Positions 16,931-25,809 of a DNA stretch of 64,000 nt are shown here, one piece after another. The notes below the pieces were generated by a model. The model had not been told where the DNA came from. It worked only from the letters and a program-made list of their open reading frames with translations, and ran no database searches. The stretch's first letter is position 1. Each line of letters opens with the position of its first letter. The stretch spans positions 62,001 to 126,000 of the forward strand of contig NZ_JAKUJY010000002.1 in NCBI RefSeq assembly GCF_022664535.1, given 5' to 3'. A program made the position numbers and the translations under genes. The stretch comes from Sphingobium trunci (GTDB taxonomy: Bacteria > Pseudomonadota > Alphaproteobacteria > Sphingomonadales > Sphingomonadaceae).

Positions 16931-18190
16931 TCAGTCCACCAGCCGTTCGATCATATATTGGGTGATCAGCGTCACGCCGCTTTCCGTGCGGCGGAACCGC
17001 TGGGCGTCATGGTCCGGATGCTCCCCCACGATCAATCCCGGCGGGATGATGACGCCGGAATCCAGCACACATTTGTGCAGCCTCGCGCCGCGCCCGATCA
17101 TGCAGTTGGGCATGACGACGCTTTCCGTGACCGAGGAGAAGCTGTGCGTCCGCACGCCCGAAAAGAGCAGGCTGCGATGCAGTGATGACCCCGACACGAT
17201 GCAACCGCCCGCGATCAGCGAAGAGGTGGCGGAACCGCGCCGCCCATCCTCATTATGGACGAATTTGGCGGGCGGCGTGACCTCCGAATAGGTCCAGAGC
17301 GGCCAGCTTCGATCATAGAGGTCGAGCGAGGGCACCACGTCGGTCAGGTCGATATTGGCCTGCCAATAGGCATCGATGGTGCCGACATCACGCCAATAGG
17401 GAACCGGTTCGCTCTCCGCACGCACGCAACTGCTGGAGAAGCGATGCGCGACGGCCTTTCCGTTCCTGACGATATGCGGAATGATGTCACCGCCAAAGTC
17501 ACGCTTGCTGTTCGGATCACTGGCATCGCGCCGCAGTTCGTCGATCAGGAAACGGGTGCGAAAGACATAGATGCCCATCGACGCCAAGGCGGTATCCCGC
17601 CTTCCCGGAATGGAGGGCGGATTTTTCGGCTTTTCCACGAAGTCGGTGATGACATCCCGCTCATCGACATGCATGACGCCGAAACCGCGCGCCTCCTTCA
17701 CCGGCACTTCCATGCACCCGACCGTGACGTCAGCGCCGCTGTCGACATGCTGCTGGAGCATCAACTCATAGTCCATCTTGTAGACATGGTCGCCCGCCAG
17801 AATGACCATATATTCAGGTGCATAGCTTTCGATGATGTCGATATTCTGGAACACGGCATCGGCCGTCCCTTCATACCATTGGCTTTCGGAGACGCGCTGG
17901 CTGGCGGGCAGGATGTCGAAGCTCTCATTGCGTTCGGGCCGCAGGAAGTTCCAGCCGCGCTGGAGATGCCGGATCAGGGAATGCGCCTTATATTGGGTGG
18001 CGACGCCGATGCGGCGGATGCCGCTGTTGAGTGCATTGGAGAGCGCGAAATCGATGATCCGCGCCTTCCCGCCAAAATGAACCGCGGGCTTGGCGCGCTT
18101 GTCGGTAAGTTCGCCCAGGCGGCTGCCGCGTCCCCCCGCCAGGACATAGGCCATGGCGTCACGGGCGATCGGCTGGTGTCTATGCTGCAT
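16931..18190 (-). CDS. glgC: Glucose-1-phosphate adenylyltransferase
   Basis: Makes ADP-glucose from glucose-1-phosphate and ATP, the committed step of bacterial glycogen synthesis. From ATG 18190 the protein has 419 residues. It has a nucleotidyltransferase domain with [20 protein letters not shown] and GTADAVFQN, then a left-handed beta-helix C-terminal domain. The start is set by AGGAG about 11 bases upstream and by the family N-terminus; a longer open frame to 18298 overlaps glgB and has no homology-like sequence. Allosteric control by glycolytic intermediates is known for the family. Confidence 0.94.
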   Translation of the reverse strand: MQHRHQPIARDAMAYVLAGGRGSRLGELTDKRAKPAVHFGGKARIIDFALSNALNSGIRRIGVATQYKAHSLIRHLQRGWNFLRPERNESFDILPASQRVSESQWYEGTADAVFQNIDIIESYAPEYMVILAGDHVYKMDYELMLQQHVDSGADVTVGCMEVPVKEARGFGVMHVDERDVITDFVEKPKNPPSIPGRRDTALASMGIYVFRTRFLIDELRRDASDPNSKRDFGGDIIPHIVRNGKAVAHRFSSSCVRAESEPVPYWRDVGTIDAYWQANIDLTDVVPSLDLYDRSWPLWTYSEVTPPAKFVHNEDGRRGSATSSLIAGGCIVSGSSLHRSLLFSGVRTHSFSSVTESVVMPNCMIGRGARLHKCVLDSGVIIPPGLIVGEHPDHDAQRFRRTESGVTLITQYMIERLVD

Positions 18191-18240
18191 CGCCCTTTTC
18201 TCCTCATGCCCGCGAACGTCTGGCTTGCCGTCCGTCGGTT

Positions 18241-20403
18241 TCAATAGTCCAGTTCCAGCATCAACGTGCCGAAGGGCGGAATGGTGACATTGGCCCACCC
18301 TTCCTCATCGGCCGTGACGATTCCCATATTCCCCGCGCCGCTGCCGCCATATTCGAGCGCGTCGCTGTTCATGATTTCGCGCCAGCGCCCGGCACAGGGC
18401 AAGCGCATCCGGTAGCCGTGGCGCAGCAGCGGCGTGAAATGGCTGACGATCAGGATGGGCGCCGATCCTGGCGCGCGACGGACCCAGGCGAAGACGGAAT
18501 CGGCAGCCGCGTCCACCAGCACCCATTCAAACCCCTCCGCCTCGCAATCGCGGGCGTGCAGCGCGGCGCGGGACCGGTAGATGCGGTTGAGGTCGCCGAC
18601 CAGCAATTGCACCCCCTGATGCGGCGCATGGTCGAGATGATGCCAGTCGAGAGAGCGTTCTTCGCTCCATTCGTCCCGCTGCGCGAATTCCTGCCCCATG
18701 AACAGCAGCTTCTTGCCCGGATAGCCCCACATCATCGCGTAATAAGCGCGCAAGGTGGCGAATTTCTGCCAATCGTCGCCCGCCATCTTGTGCAGCAGCG
18801 ACGATTTGCCGTGCACCACCTCGTCATGGCTCAAGGCCAGCACGAAATTTTCGGTAAAGGCATAGAGCAGGCCGAAGGTGATGTCGTCATGATGATGGGC
18901 GCGGTGCACCGGATCGCGCGCCAGATAGCGCAGCGTGTCGTGCATGAAGCCCATATTCCATTTGAACCCGAAGCCGAGGCCTCCCTCATGCACGGGGTGC
19001 GACACTTTGGGCCAGCTGGTCGATTCCTCGGCGATCGTCATGACGCCGCCATGGGTGCCGTAAAGCGCCTTGTTCATCTGCTGGAGGAACTCGACCGCCT
19101 CCACATTCTCCCGCCCGCCATGCTTGTTGGGAATCCACTCCCCCTCCTTGCGGGAATAATCGAGATAGAGCATCGAGGCGACGGCATCGACGCGCAGCCC
19201 GTCGACATGATAACGCTCCGCCCAGAACAGCGCGTTGTTGACCAGGAACTGCGCCACCTCCCGCCGTCCGAAATTGTAGATCGCCGTATTCCAGTCGGGG
19301 TGGAAACCCTTGCGCGGGTCTTCATGCTCGTACAGCGCGGTGCCGTCGAAGCGCGCGAGACCATGGGCGTCGGTCGGGAAATGCGCGGGCACCCAGTCAA
19401 GGATGACCCCTACCCCGGCGCGATGCGCGCCGTCGACGAACCGCGCGAAACCGGCCGGATCACCGAAACGCGCAGTCGGCGCATAGAGGCCGGTCGTCTG
19501 ATAGCCCCAGCTGGGATCATAGGGATATTCGCTGATCGGCAGGAATTCGATATGGGTAAAGCCCATGCCGACCACATAGGGGATCAGGCGGTTGGCCAGT
19601 TCATCCCAACTCAGGAAATCGCCATGGTCGTCACGCTGCCATGACCCGGCATGGACCTCGTAGATGGAAATGGGCTCACGGCGCGGATCGGTCCTTTGCC
19701 AATGGACGCGGTGCCGCTCGTCGCCCCAGCGATGATCGGGAACGCCCGCCACGATCGACGCCGTCGAGGGCCGCAGTTCCGACTGGAAAGCAAAGGGATC
19801 GGCTTTCAGGGGCAGCATCTCGCCATTCGGCCCGATAATCTCGAACTTGTAGGGGCTGCCCTGTCCCACTTCGGGCAGGAAGACTTCCCATACGCCCGCA
19901 TCCCGCCGCCGCCGCATCAGTCCCCGGCGGCCATCCCAGCGATTGAAGTCGCCAACCACCGAAACACGTCTCGCATTGGGCGCCCAGACGGCGAAATGCG
20001 TGCCCGCGACGCCTTCATGGGCCATCAGATGCGCGCCCATCTTGTCGAACAGGCGGGCATGGGAACCTTCGGCAAAGAAATAGTCGTCCATCGGGCCCAG
20101 CACCGGGCCGAAACTATAGGGATCGATCAGCCGATATTCGCCGCCATCGGCATAGGTGGCATGATAGCGCAGCGGCTGCCGCTTTCGGATCGACACCTTG
20201 CCGAAGAATAGTCCGCCCTCCCCCAACGGTGCCAGCGTTCCTACAAGCTTGCCATCCAGCCGGTGTGCCGTGACCTTAACCGCTTCGGGCAGCAGCACGC
20301 AGGCGGTAAAACCCTTTTCCTCCGAATGCACGCCAAGCGTCGCAAATGGATCATCCTCGCGTCCTTCCAGCAGCCGTGCGATCTGTTCCGGGGTCAATCC
20401 CAC
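18241..20403 (-). CDS. glgB: 1,4-alpha-glucan branching enzyme
   Basis: Introduces alpha-1,6 branches into glycogen. The 720-residue GH13 protein has an N-terminal module, a CBM48 domain (about 125-210) and a catalytic barrel with DWVPAHFP (336-343), nucleophile D406 in GLRVDAVAS, acid E459 in MTIAEEST and [10 protein letters not shown]. The likely start is GTG 20403, 18 bases after the glgP stop, with a GGGAGG upstream. It sits between glgP and glgC in the operon. Confidence 0.95.
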   Translation of the reverse strand: MGLTPEQIARLLEGREDDPFATLGVHSEEKGFTACVLLPEAVKVTAHRLDGKLVGTLAPLGEGGLFFGKVSIRKRQPLRYHATYADGGEYRLIDPYSFGPVLGPMDDYFFAEGSHARLFDKMGAHLMAHEGVAGTHFAVWAPNARRVSVVGDFNRWDGRRGLMRRRRDAGVWEVFLPEVGQGSPYKFEIIGPNGEMLPLKADPFAFQSELRPSTASIVAGVPDHRWGDERHRVHWQRTDPRREPISIYEVHAGSWQRDDHGDFLSWDELANRLIPYVVGMGFTHIEFLPISEYPYDPSWGYQTTGLYAPTARFGDPAGFARFVDGAHRAGVGVILDWVPAHFPTDAHGLARFDGTALYEHEDPRKGFHPDWNTAIYNFGRREVAQFLVNNALFWAERYHVDGLRVDAVASMLYLDYSRKEGEWIPNKHGGRENVEAVEFLQQMNKALYGTHGGVMTIAEESTSWPKVSHPVHEGGLGFGFKWNMGFMHDTLRYLARDPVHRAHHHDDITFGLLYAFTENFVLALSHDEVVHGKSSLLHKMAGDDWQKFATLRAYYAMMWGYPGKKLLFMGQEFAQRDEWSEERSLDWHHLDHAPHQGVQLLVGDLNRIYRSRAALHARDCEAEGFEWVLVDAAADSVFAWVRRAPGSAPILIVSHFTPLLRHGYRMRLPCAGRWREIMNSDALEYGGSGAGNMGIVTADEEGWANVTIPPFGTLMLELDY

Positions 20404-20421
20404 CCTGTTAACGGCCTCCCC

Positions 20422-22890
20422 TCAAACCGGCACCTTCCAGATGTCGGTTGCATATTCTTTTATCGTACGGTCGGAGGAAAACCAGCCCATGCGCGCAACA
20501 TTGTGGATCGCCTTCCTGGCCCAAAGCGCCTGATCCCGCCACATCCCATCCACCCGGCGCTGGGCGGCGGAATAGCTGTCGAAATCGGCCGCCACCATGA
20601 ACCAGTCATGGTCGTAAATGCCCTGGACCAAATCCCGGTAGCGGTTGGGATCGTCGGGCGAAAAGACGCCGCTGGCAATGGCGTCGAGCGCCTGCCCCAG
20701 TTCACGGCTCTGGCCGATGACATCGCGGGGCACGTAGCCCTGCGCCCGCCGTTCATTGACCTGGGCGGCGGTAAGGCCGAAGATCACGATATTCTCGTCA
20801 CCCACATGCTCGCGCATCTCGACATTGGCGCCGTCGAGCGTGCCGATGGTCAGCGCTCCATTGACGGCGAACTTCATGTTGCCGGTGCCCGAAGCCTCCA
20901 TGCCCGCCGTCGAGATCTGTTCCGACAGGTCGGCCGCAGGGATCATCATTTCCGCCAGCGACACATTATAATTGGGCACGAACTGCACCTTCAGCAGCCC
21001 CTGCACCGCCGGATCGTGATTGACGGCGCGGGCGACGTCTCCGGCCAGCTTGATGATCAGCTTGGCATTATGATAGCTGGGCGCCGCCTTGCCGCCGAAC
21101 AGCTTGACCCGCGGCACCCAGTCCTTTTCCGGATGCGAGCGAATCTGGTCGTAGAGCGACACCGCCTCGATGATGTTGAGCAATTGCCGCTTATATTCGT
21201 GGATGCGCTTGATCTGGATATCGAACAGCGCCGCCGGATCGATCCGGGCATTGACCCGCTGGCGCAGGAGATCGGCCAGGGCTGCCTTGTTCGCCCGCTT
21301 GACCGCCACGAACTTCTCCTGAAATCCGCTGTCGTCGGCAAAGCGATCCAGGTCGCGCAGCGCTTCGGGATCGTCCATGAAGCGGTCGCCGATGGCCTCC
21401 CGGATCAGTTCGAACAGGCCGTGGTTGCACTGCATCAGCCAGCGGCGGAAAGTGACGCCGTTGGTCTTGTTGTTGATCCGCGCCGGATAGAGCCGGTGGA
21501 AATCGGCGAACACCGTTTCCTTCATCAGTTCGGTATGCAGCGCCGAGACGCCGTTGACGCTGTGAGATCCGGCGAAGGCCAGATTGCCCATCCGCACCCG
21601 CCGCTCGCCGCCCTCGTCGATCAGCGAGATGGCGCCGATGGCGTGATCGTCGAACTGGCCGGACTTGCGCGCTTCGCCCAGCAGGCGGCTGTTGATGGCG
21701 TAGACGATCTGCATGTGACGCGGCAACAACCGCTCGAACAACGGCACCGGCCAGCTTTCCAGCGCTTCGGGCAGCAGCGTGTGGTTGGTGTAGCTGAAGG
21801 TGCGGCGGGTGATATCCCACGCCTCGTCGAAATCGATGCCGTGATTGTCGAGCAGGATGCGCATCAATTCAGCCACGGCAACAGCCGGGTGCGTGTCGTT
21901 GAGCTGGATCGCGGCCTTGTCCGCCAGCGTGCGGATGTCGCCGAAATATTGGACGTGCCGCCGGACGATGTCCTGCAACGATGCGGAGGAGAAGAAATAT
22001 TCCTGCCGCAGCCGCAGTTCCTGCCCCGCCGGAGAGCTGTCCGCCGGATAGAGAACGCGGGTGAGCGCCTCCGCCCGGTTGCTCTCGGTCAGCGCGCCCA
22101 GATGGTCGCCAGCATTGAAGCGGTCGAGCAGGATCGGGTCGATCGGCTGCGCTTCCCACAGGCGCAGCGTGTTGACCCGCTTGCCGCGCCAGCCCGCGAT
22201 TGGCGTGTCATAGGGGGTCGCGATCACGCGTTCGGCGGGTCGCCAGCGCATCTGGTGCGGGCCGGCATCCTCGCTCTCGGAAGGATCGACGCGGCCGCCG
22301 AAGCCGATCTCGTAACTCGCCTCGCGCCGTTCGAATTCCCAGGGATTGCCGTGAGTCAGCCAGGTTTCGGGCAGTTCCACCTGCCAGCCGTCCGAAATCT
22401 CCTGCCGGAACATGCCGTTCACATAGCGGATGCCATAGCCATAGGCGGGTACGTCGACGGTTGCCATGGACTCAATGAAGCAAGCCGCCAACCGCCCGAG
22501 ACCGCCATTGCCGAGCGCGGCATCGGGTTCCAGCGCGGCGATGATGTCGATGTCGACGCCCAGCGAACTCAGCGCCGCCTGCATGTCGTCCAGCATTTCC
22601 ATGTTGGACGCGGCATCGCGCATCAGCCGGCCGATCAGGAACTCCAGGCTGAGATAATAGACCCGCCGCCCCTGTTCCTCGTAGGTTTTCTGGGTGGATT
22701 GAATCCATGCATCGATCACCCGGTCGCGGATCGCCAGGATCACGGCATGCAGCCAGTCATGCGGTTTCGCAGCCGTGGCGTTCTTGCCGATCCGATACGT
22801 CAGCCGCTCGACGATTTCATGAGCGAGGACATCCGGGTCGACCTGCCTGGGAGCAGGCTTGGGAAGCGTGGTCTGGCCTTTGAGGTTCAT
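20422..22890 (-). CDS. glgP: Glycogen phosphorylase
   Basis: A pyridoxal-phosphate enzyme releasing glucose-1-phosphate from glycogen chain ends. From ATG 22890 it has 822 residues, normal for the family. The PLP lysine is K673 in EASGTGNMKFAVNG; other signatures are RVYYLSLEFLIGR, AALGNGGLGRLAACF and QLNDTHPAVAVAELMR. The start MNLKG is preferred over the longer open frame to 23406, which overlaps the serine hydrolase gene. It is the first glycogen gene, so breakdown and synthesis enzymes are made from one transcript. Confidence 0.95.
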   Translation of the reverse strand: MNLKGQTTLPKPAPRQVDPDVLAHEIVERLTYRIGKNATAAKPHDWLHAVILAIRDRVIDAWIQSTQKTYEEQGRRVYYLSLEFLIGRLMRDAASNMEMLDDMQAALSSLGVDIDIIAALEPDAALGNGGLGRLAACFIESMATVDVPAYGYGIRYVNGMFRQEISDGWQVELPETWLTHGNPWEFERREASYEIGFGGRVDPSESEDAGPHQMRWRPAERVIATPYDTPIAGWRGKRVNTLRLWEAQPIDPILLDRFNAGDHLGALTESNRAEALTRVLYPADSSPAGQELRLRQEYFFSSASLQDIVRRHVQYFGDIRTLADKAAIQLNDTHPAVAVAELMRILLDNHGIDFDEAWDITRRTFSYTNHTLLPEALESWPVPLFERLLPRHMQIVYAINSRLLGEARKSGQFDDHAIGAISLIDEGGERRVRMGNLAFAGSHSVNGVSALHTELMKETVFADFHRLYPARINNKTNGVTFRRWLMQCNHGLFELIREAIGDRFMDDPEALRDLDRFADDSGFQEKFVAVKRANKAALADLLRQRVNARIDPAALFDIQIKRIHEYKRQLLNIIEAVSLYDQIRSHPEKDWVPRVKLFGGKAAPSYHNAKLIIKLAGDVARAVNHDPAVQGLLKVQFVPNYNVSLAEMMIPAADLSEQISTAGMEASGTGNMKFAVNGALTIGTLDGANVEMREHVGDENIVIFGLTAAQVNERRAQGYVPRDVIGQSRELGQALDAIASGVFSPDDPNRYRDLVQGIYDHDWFMVAADFDSYSAAQRRVDGMWRDQALWARKAIHNVARMGWFSSDRTIKEYATDIWKVPV

Positions 22891-22976
22891 GCGCGTGCCC
22901 CTTTTGCCTTCGAGTCTGGAGGGGATGATTGCACGCACCAGAAAGCTCGCCAACAGCAAATTTTGCAGCGCAGCAA

Positions 22977-24176
22977 TTATTTCCCCCGGCGCTCCACCAC
23001 CGCCTCGCGAATGGCGGTTCGCAGTTCCCGGCGGACGGGGTAGATGTTCGACGGGAAATGCTGGGTCATGAAGATGCCGATCAGCCGCTCCACCGGATCG
23101 ATGAAGAAGAAGGTGGAGAAGACCCCGCCCCAGAAAAACTCCCGCGTCTTCAGATCGGTCGCCAGGCCGAGGCCGAAGCCGACCCCCGCATAATCCGCTT
23201 CGCTGAACAGGGAGGAGGACAGGCTGGCCAGATCGGCCCCGCCGGGCAGATGATTGGCGTGCATGGCGGCAACCGTCTCCGGCTTCAGCAGCCGCGCGCC
23301 GTCCAGTTCCCCGCCCCGCAGCAGCATCCGGGCAAATCGGTGATAGTCCGCCATGCTGGAGAGGAGGCCGCCGCCGCCCGACCGCAGCCGCAGCGGCCTG
23401 CGCCACCCGCTCCGCGCGCCCCGGTCGTAAAGCGACAGCGCGCCGTCAACGCCCAGTTGCCAGGCATCGGTCATCCGCTCCACCCGGTCCTCGGGCAGTT
23501 CGAAAAATGTGTCCGCCATGCCCAGCGGAGCGAAAATCCGTTCGCGGAAACAGCTTTCCAGATCGAGGCCGCTCAACCGTTCCACCACCACGCCGAGCAC
23601 ATCGGTCGAGACGGAGTAATTCCATCGCTCGCCGGGCGAGAATTCCAGCGGCAGCGAGGCCAGCGTCGCGATGAATTCGTCCGGGCTGCGCTTCTGCTGA
23701 AATTCGTCCAGTCCCAGTTCGCGATAGCGGGCGTCGATCGCCGTCTGCCGCTGCAGCCCATAGGTCAGCCCCGATGTGTGCCGCAGCAGATCGATCATCA
23801 GCATGGGGCGCTGGAGCTGGCCGCCGGTGCCGACTTGAAGCCGCGCAAATTCCGGCAGCACCTTCGCCACCGGATCGTCCAGCGCGACCAGCCCCTGCTC
23901 GACCAGCATCATGAAGGCGACCGACGTCACCGGCTTGGTCATGGAGGCGATGCGGTAGAGCGCGTCCTCGCCCAACGGTTCGCCCGTCGCGCGGGCAACG
24001 CCGCTGCGGGCCGAGACGACCGGCTGCCCGTCCCGCGACACCAGCAACTGCATGTGCGGCAACCTGCCCGGCTCGACATAGGTCCGGTGCACATGCTCCA
24101 CCAGGGCATCCAGCCGCGCGGCGTCCATGCCCACCGCCCGCGCTGCCGCCACGTCCGCCTGCCCTGTCAGCCCCAT
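22977..24176 (-). CDS. Beta-lactamase-fold serine hydrolase (EstB-like)
   Basis: A 399-residue protein of the penicillin-binding/class C beta-lactamase-like family. The nucleophile motif is SMTK (S78-K81) in YRIASMTKPVTSVAF. A Tyr-containing second motif is seen in WNYSVSTDVLG, and a C-terminal GVFSTFFFIDP replaces the HTG-like box. There is no signal peptide, so it is probably a cytoplasmic esterase or peptidase-like hydrolase rather than a beta-lactamase. It lies 86 bases upstream of glgP on the same strand and may be co-transcribed with the glycogen operon. Substrate is unknown. Confidence 0.85.
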   Translation of the reverse strand: MGLTGQADVAAARAVGMDAARLDALVEHVHRTYVEPGRLPHMQLLVSRDGQPVVSARSGVARATGEPLGEDALYRIASMTKPVTSVAFMMLVEQGLVALDDPVAKVLPEFARLQVGTGGQLQRPMLMIDLLRHTSGLTYGLQRQTAIDARYRELGLDEFQQKRSPDEFIATLASLPLEFSPGERWNYSVSTDVLGVVVERLSGLDLESCFRERIFAPLGMADTFFELPEDRVERMTDAWQLGVDGALSLYDRGARSGWRRPLRLRSGGGGLLSSMADYHRFARMLLRGGELDGARLLKPETVAAMHANHLPGGADLASLSSSLFSEADYAGVGFGLGLATDLKTREFFWGGVFSTFFFIDPVERLIGIFMTQHFPSNIYPVRRELRTAIREAVVERRGK

Positions 24177-24248
24177 ATCGTCTCCTGCCGGTGTCCGCCT
24201 CTGTTAGAACAGCCGCTTGGCCGTTGCCAACACCCCCTCAGGGCCTTT

Positions 24249-24812
24249 ATGGCAGGCCCCCGACCCTTCGCGCCTGACCTTCTGGATCCATCCCGTTTCA
24301 TGGCTACCGGCCTTTCCGCCATCTTCCTGCAAAATCGCCCGGCGCTGTTGCGTTTCCTGCGCGCGCGCGGTGCCGGGGAGGATAGCGAGGATCTGTTGCA
24401 GGACATGTGGATGAAGCTGGAAGCGAAGGATCTCGGCCCGGTCGCCGATCCCCTGCCCTATCTCTACCGCATGGCGAACAATCTGATGCTGGACCGCTAC
24501 CGGTCCGCCACCCGGCGCGAACGGCGGGAACAGGATTGGGCGGAGGGCGCAGGCGGCGTCATGGCCGACCCGTCCGAGGATATCGCCATCGACGATCGCC
24601 TGATCCTCAACCAGAGGTTGGAGGAGGCCCGCGCCGTCCTTCGCTCGCTCGGGCCCCGCGTCGAGCTGGTGTTCCGCCGCTTCCGCATCGAGGGGGTCGG
24701 GCAAAGGACGATCGCGGAGGAACTGGGCGTCAGCCTCACCACCGTGGAAAAGGATTTGCAAAAGGCCTATCGAGCGATGATCGCCCTCAAGCGGAAAATG
24801 GATACGGAATGA
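24249..24812 (+). CDS. ECF-type RNA polymerase sigma factor (FecI-like)
   Basis: Directs RNA polymerase to a small regulon, probably the receptor locus downstream. Region 2 is seen in DLLQDMWMKLEAKD with PYLYRMANNLMLDRYRS, and region 4 in FRRFRIEGVGQRTIAEELGV followed by SLTTVEKDLQKAY. ATG 24249 gives 187 residues and ATG 24300 gives 170; the second begins at the usual ECF N-terminus (SAIFLQNRPALLRFL), and neither has a strong Shine-Dalgarno. FecR follows 37 bases after the stop, the standard sigma/anti-sigma order. The serine hydrolase is divergent. Confidence 0.88.
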   Translation: MAGPRPFAPDLLDPSRFMATGLSAIFLQNRPALLRFLRARGAGEDSEDLLQDMWMKLEAKDLGPVADPLPYLYRMANNLMLDRYRSATRRERREQDWAEGAGGVMADPSEDIAIDDRLILNQRLEEARAVLRSLGPRVELVFRRFRIEGVGQRTIAEELGVSLTTVEKDLQKAYRAMIALKRKMDTE

Positions 24813-24849
24813 GGAGCACGGCGGCGTCTCGCTCGACAAGGGGCATGAC

Positions 24850-25809
24850 ATGAACGGGGCTGGAGCCATGATGAACGAGGAGGCGCTCGGGTGGGTCATC
24901 CGCACGCGCGATCCCGAATTTGCCGATTGGGAGGCTTTCACGCAGTGGCTGGAGGCGGATTCCGGCCATGCGGCAGCCTATGACGCGCTGATGATGGCGG
25001 ATGCCGGCCTGGCCGATATCCTGCCGGATGGAGCCGCGACGATCGCAGCCCCCGCCAATGATCCGGGCCAGCGCGGCTGGCGGCCGGTGCGCTGGCGCGG
25101 GAGCTGGATTGCCGCAGGTGCGGTGGCGGCCGTGCTGGTGGCCGCCATTTCCATCGGCGTCATGAACCGCGCCGATATCTACAGCGTCACGACCAAGCCC
25201 GGCGAGACCCGGACCATCGCACTGGACGATGGCACCAGGGTCGAGATGAATGGCGGCACCACCATGCGTTTCGACCGTCACGATAGCCGTTTCGCCGCCC
25301 TGGACAGCGGCGAGGCCGCCTTCATGGTGCGGCATGACGGCTCCAAACCCTTTCGCGTGACCGTGGGCGATGCCGTGTTCGAGGATGCCGGGACGGTCTT
25401 CAATATCGTCCATAGCGGCCATGCGACCCGTATCGGCGTGTCCGAAGGCAAGGTGATCTACAATCCCGAAGCCGAGGCCATCGCCCTGCCCGCGGGCCGC
25501 GCCCTCAGCGATGATGAGAGCGGTCTGCGCGTCATGGACATCGCCGCCGATGCGGTCGCGAGCTGGCGTCACGGCCGCCTGACCTATGCCAATGTTCCGG
25601 TGACGCAGATCAGCGCCGACATCGCCCGTTCGCTGGGCGTGCGGCTGACCGCGACGCCGGGCGCCGGAACCATGCGCTTTACCGGCACGATCCGGCTGGA
25701 CCGCGATCCGGAGCGCTTCTTCGCCGGTGCCGCGCCGCTGATGGGGCTGACCGCCGTCAAGCAGGGCGACGGCTGGCTGTTGAAGGAGGGGGATGGCCCG
25801 CCACGCTGA
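24850..25809 (+). CDS. FecR-family anti-sigma / signal transducer
   Basis: An inner-membrane protein that holds the sigma factor until the cognate outer-membrane receptor signals. The 319-residue protein has an N-terminal DUF4880-like cytoplasmic domain (about 8-50), one membrane span (about 84-105, WIAAGAVAAVLVAAISIGV), then the periplasmic FecR domain (about 110-205, with TTKPGETRTIALDDGTRVEM). A C-terminal region (255-310) resembles an STN-type domain. AAGGGG lies six bases before ATG 24850. The end overlaps the start of the receptor gene by 17 bases, so the pair is translationally coupled. Confidence 0.9.
   Translation: MNGAGAMMNEEALGWVIRTRDPEFADWEAFTQWLEADSGHAAAYDALMMADAGLADILPDGAATIAAPANDPGQRGWRPVRWRGSWIAAGAVAAVLVAAISIGVMNRADIYSVTTKPGETRTIALDDGTRVEMNGGTTMRFDRHDSRFAALDSGEAAFMVRHDGSKPFRVTVGDAVFEDAGTVFNIVHSGHATRIGVSEGKVIYNPEAEAIALPAGRALSDDESGLRVMDIAADAVASWRHGRLTYANVPVTQISADIARSLGVRLTATPGAGTMRFTGTIRLDRDPERFFAGAAPLMGLTAVKQGDGWLLKEGDGPPR

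Noticed and set aside
20263..23043. A 926-codon open frame antisense to glgP
   Set aside because: The opposite strand encodes a full glycogen phosphorylase with all motifs. The antisense frame has no recognisable sequence and is explained by high third-position G+C.
24249..24300. A much longer sigma factor beginning at 22929
   Set aside because: The upstream extension is antisense to the serine hydrolase and lacks sigma-like sequence.
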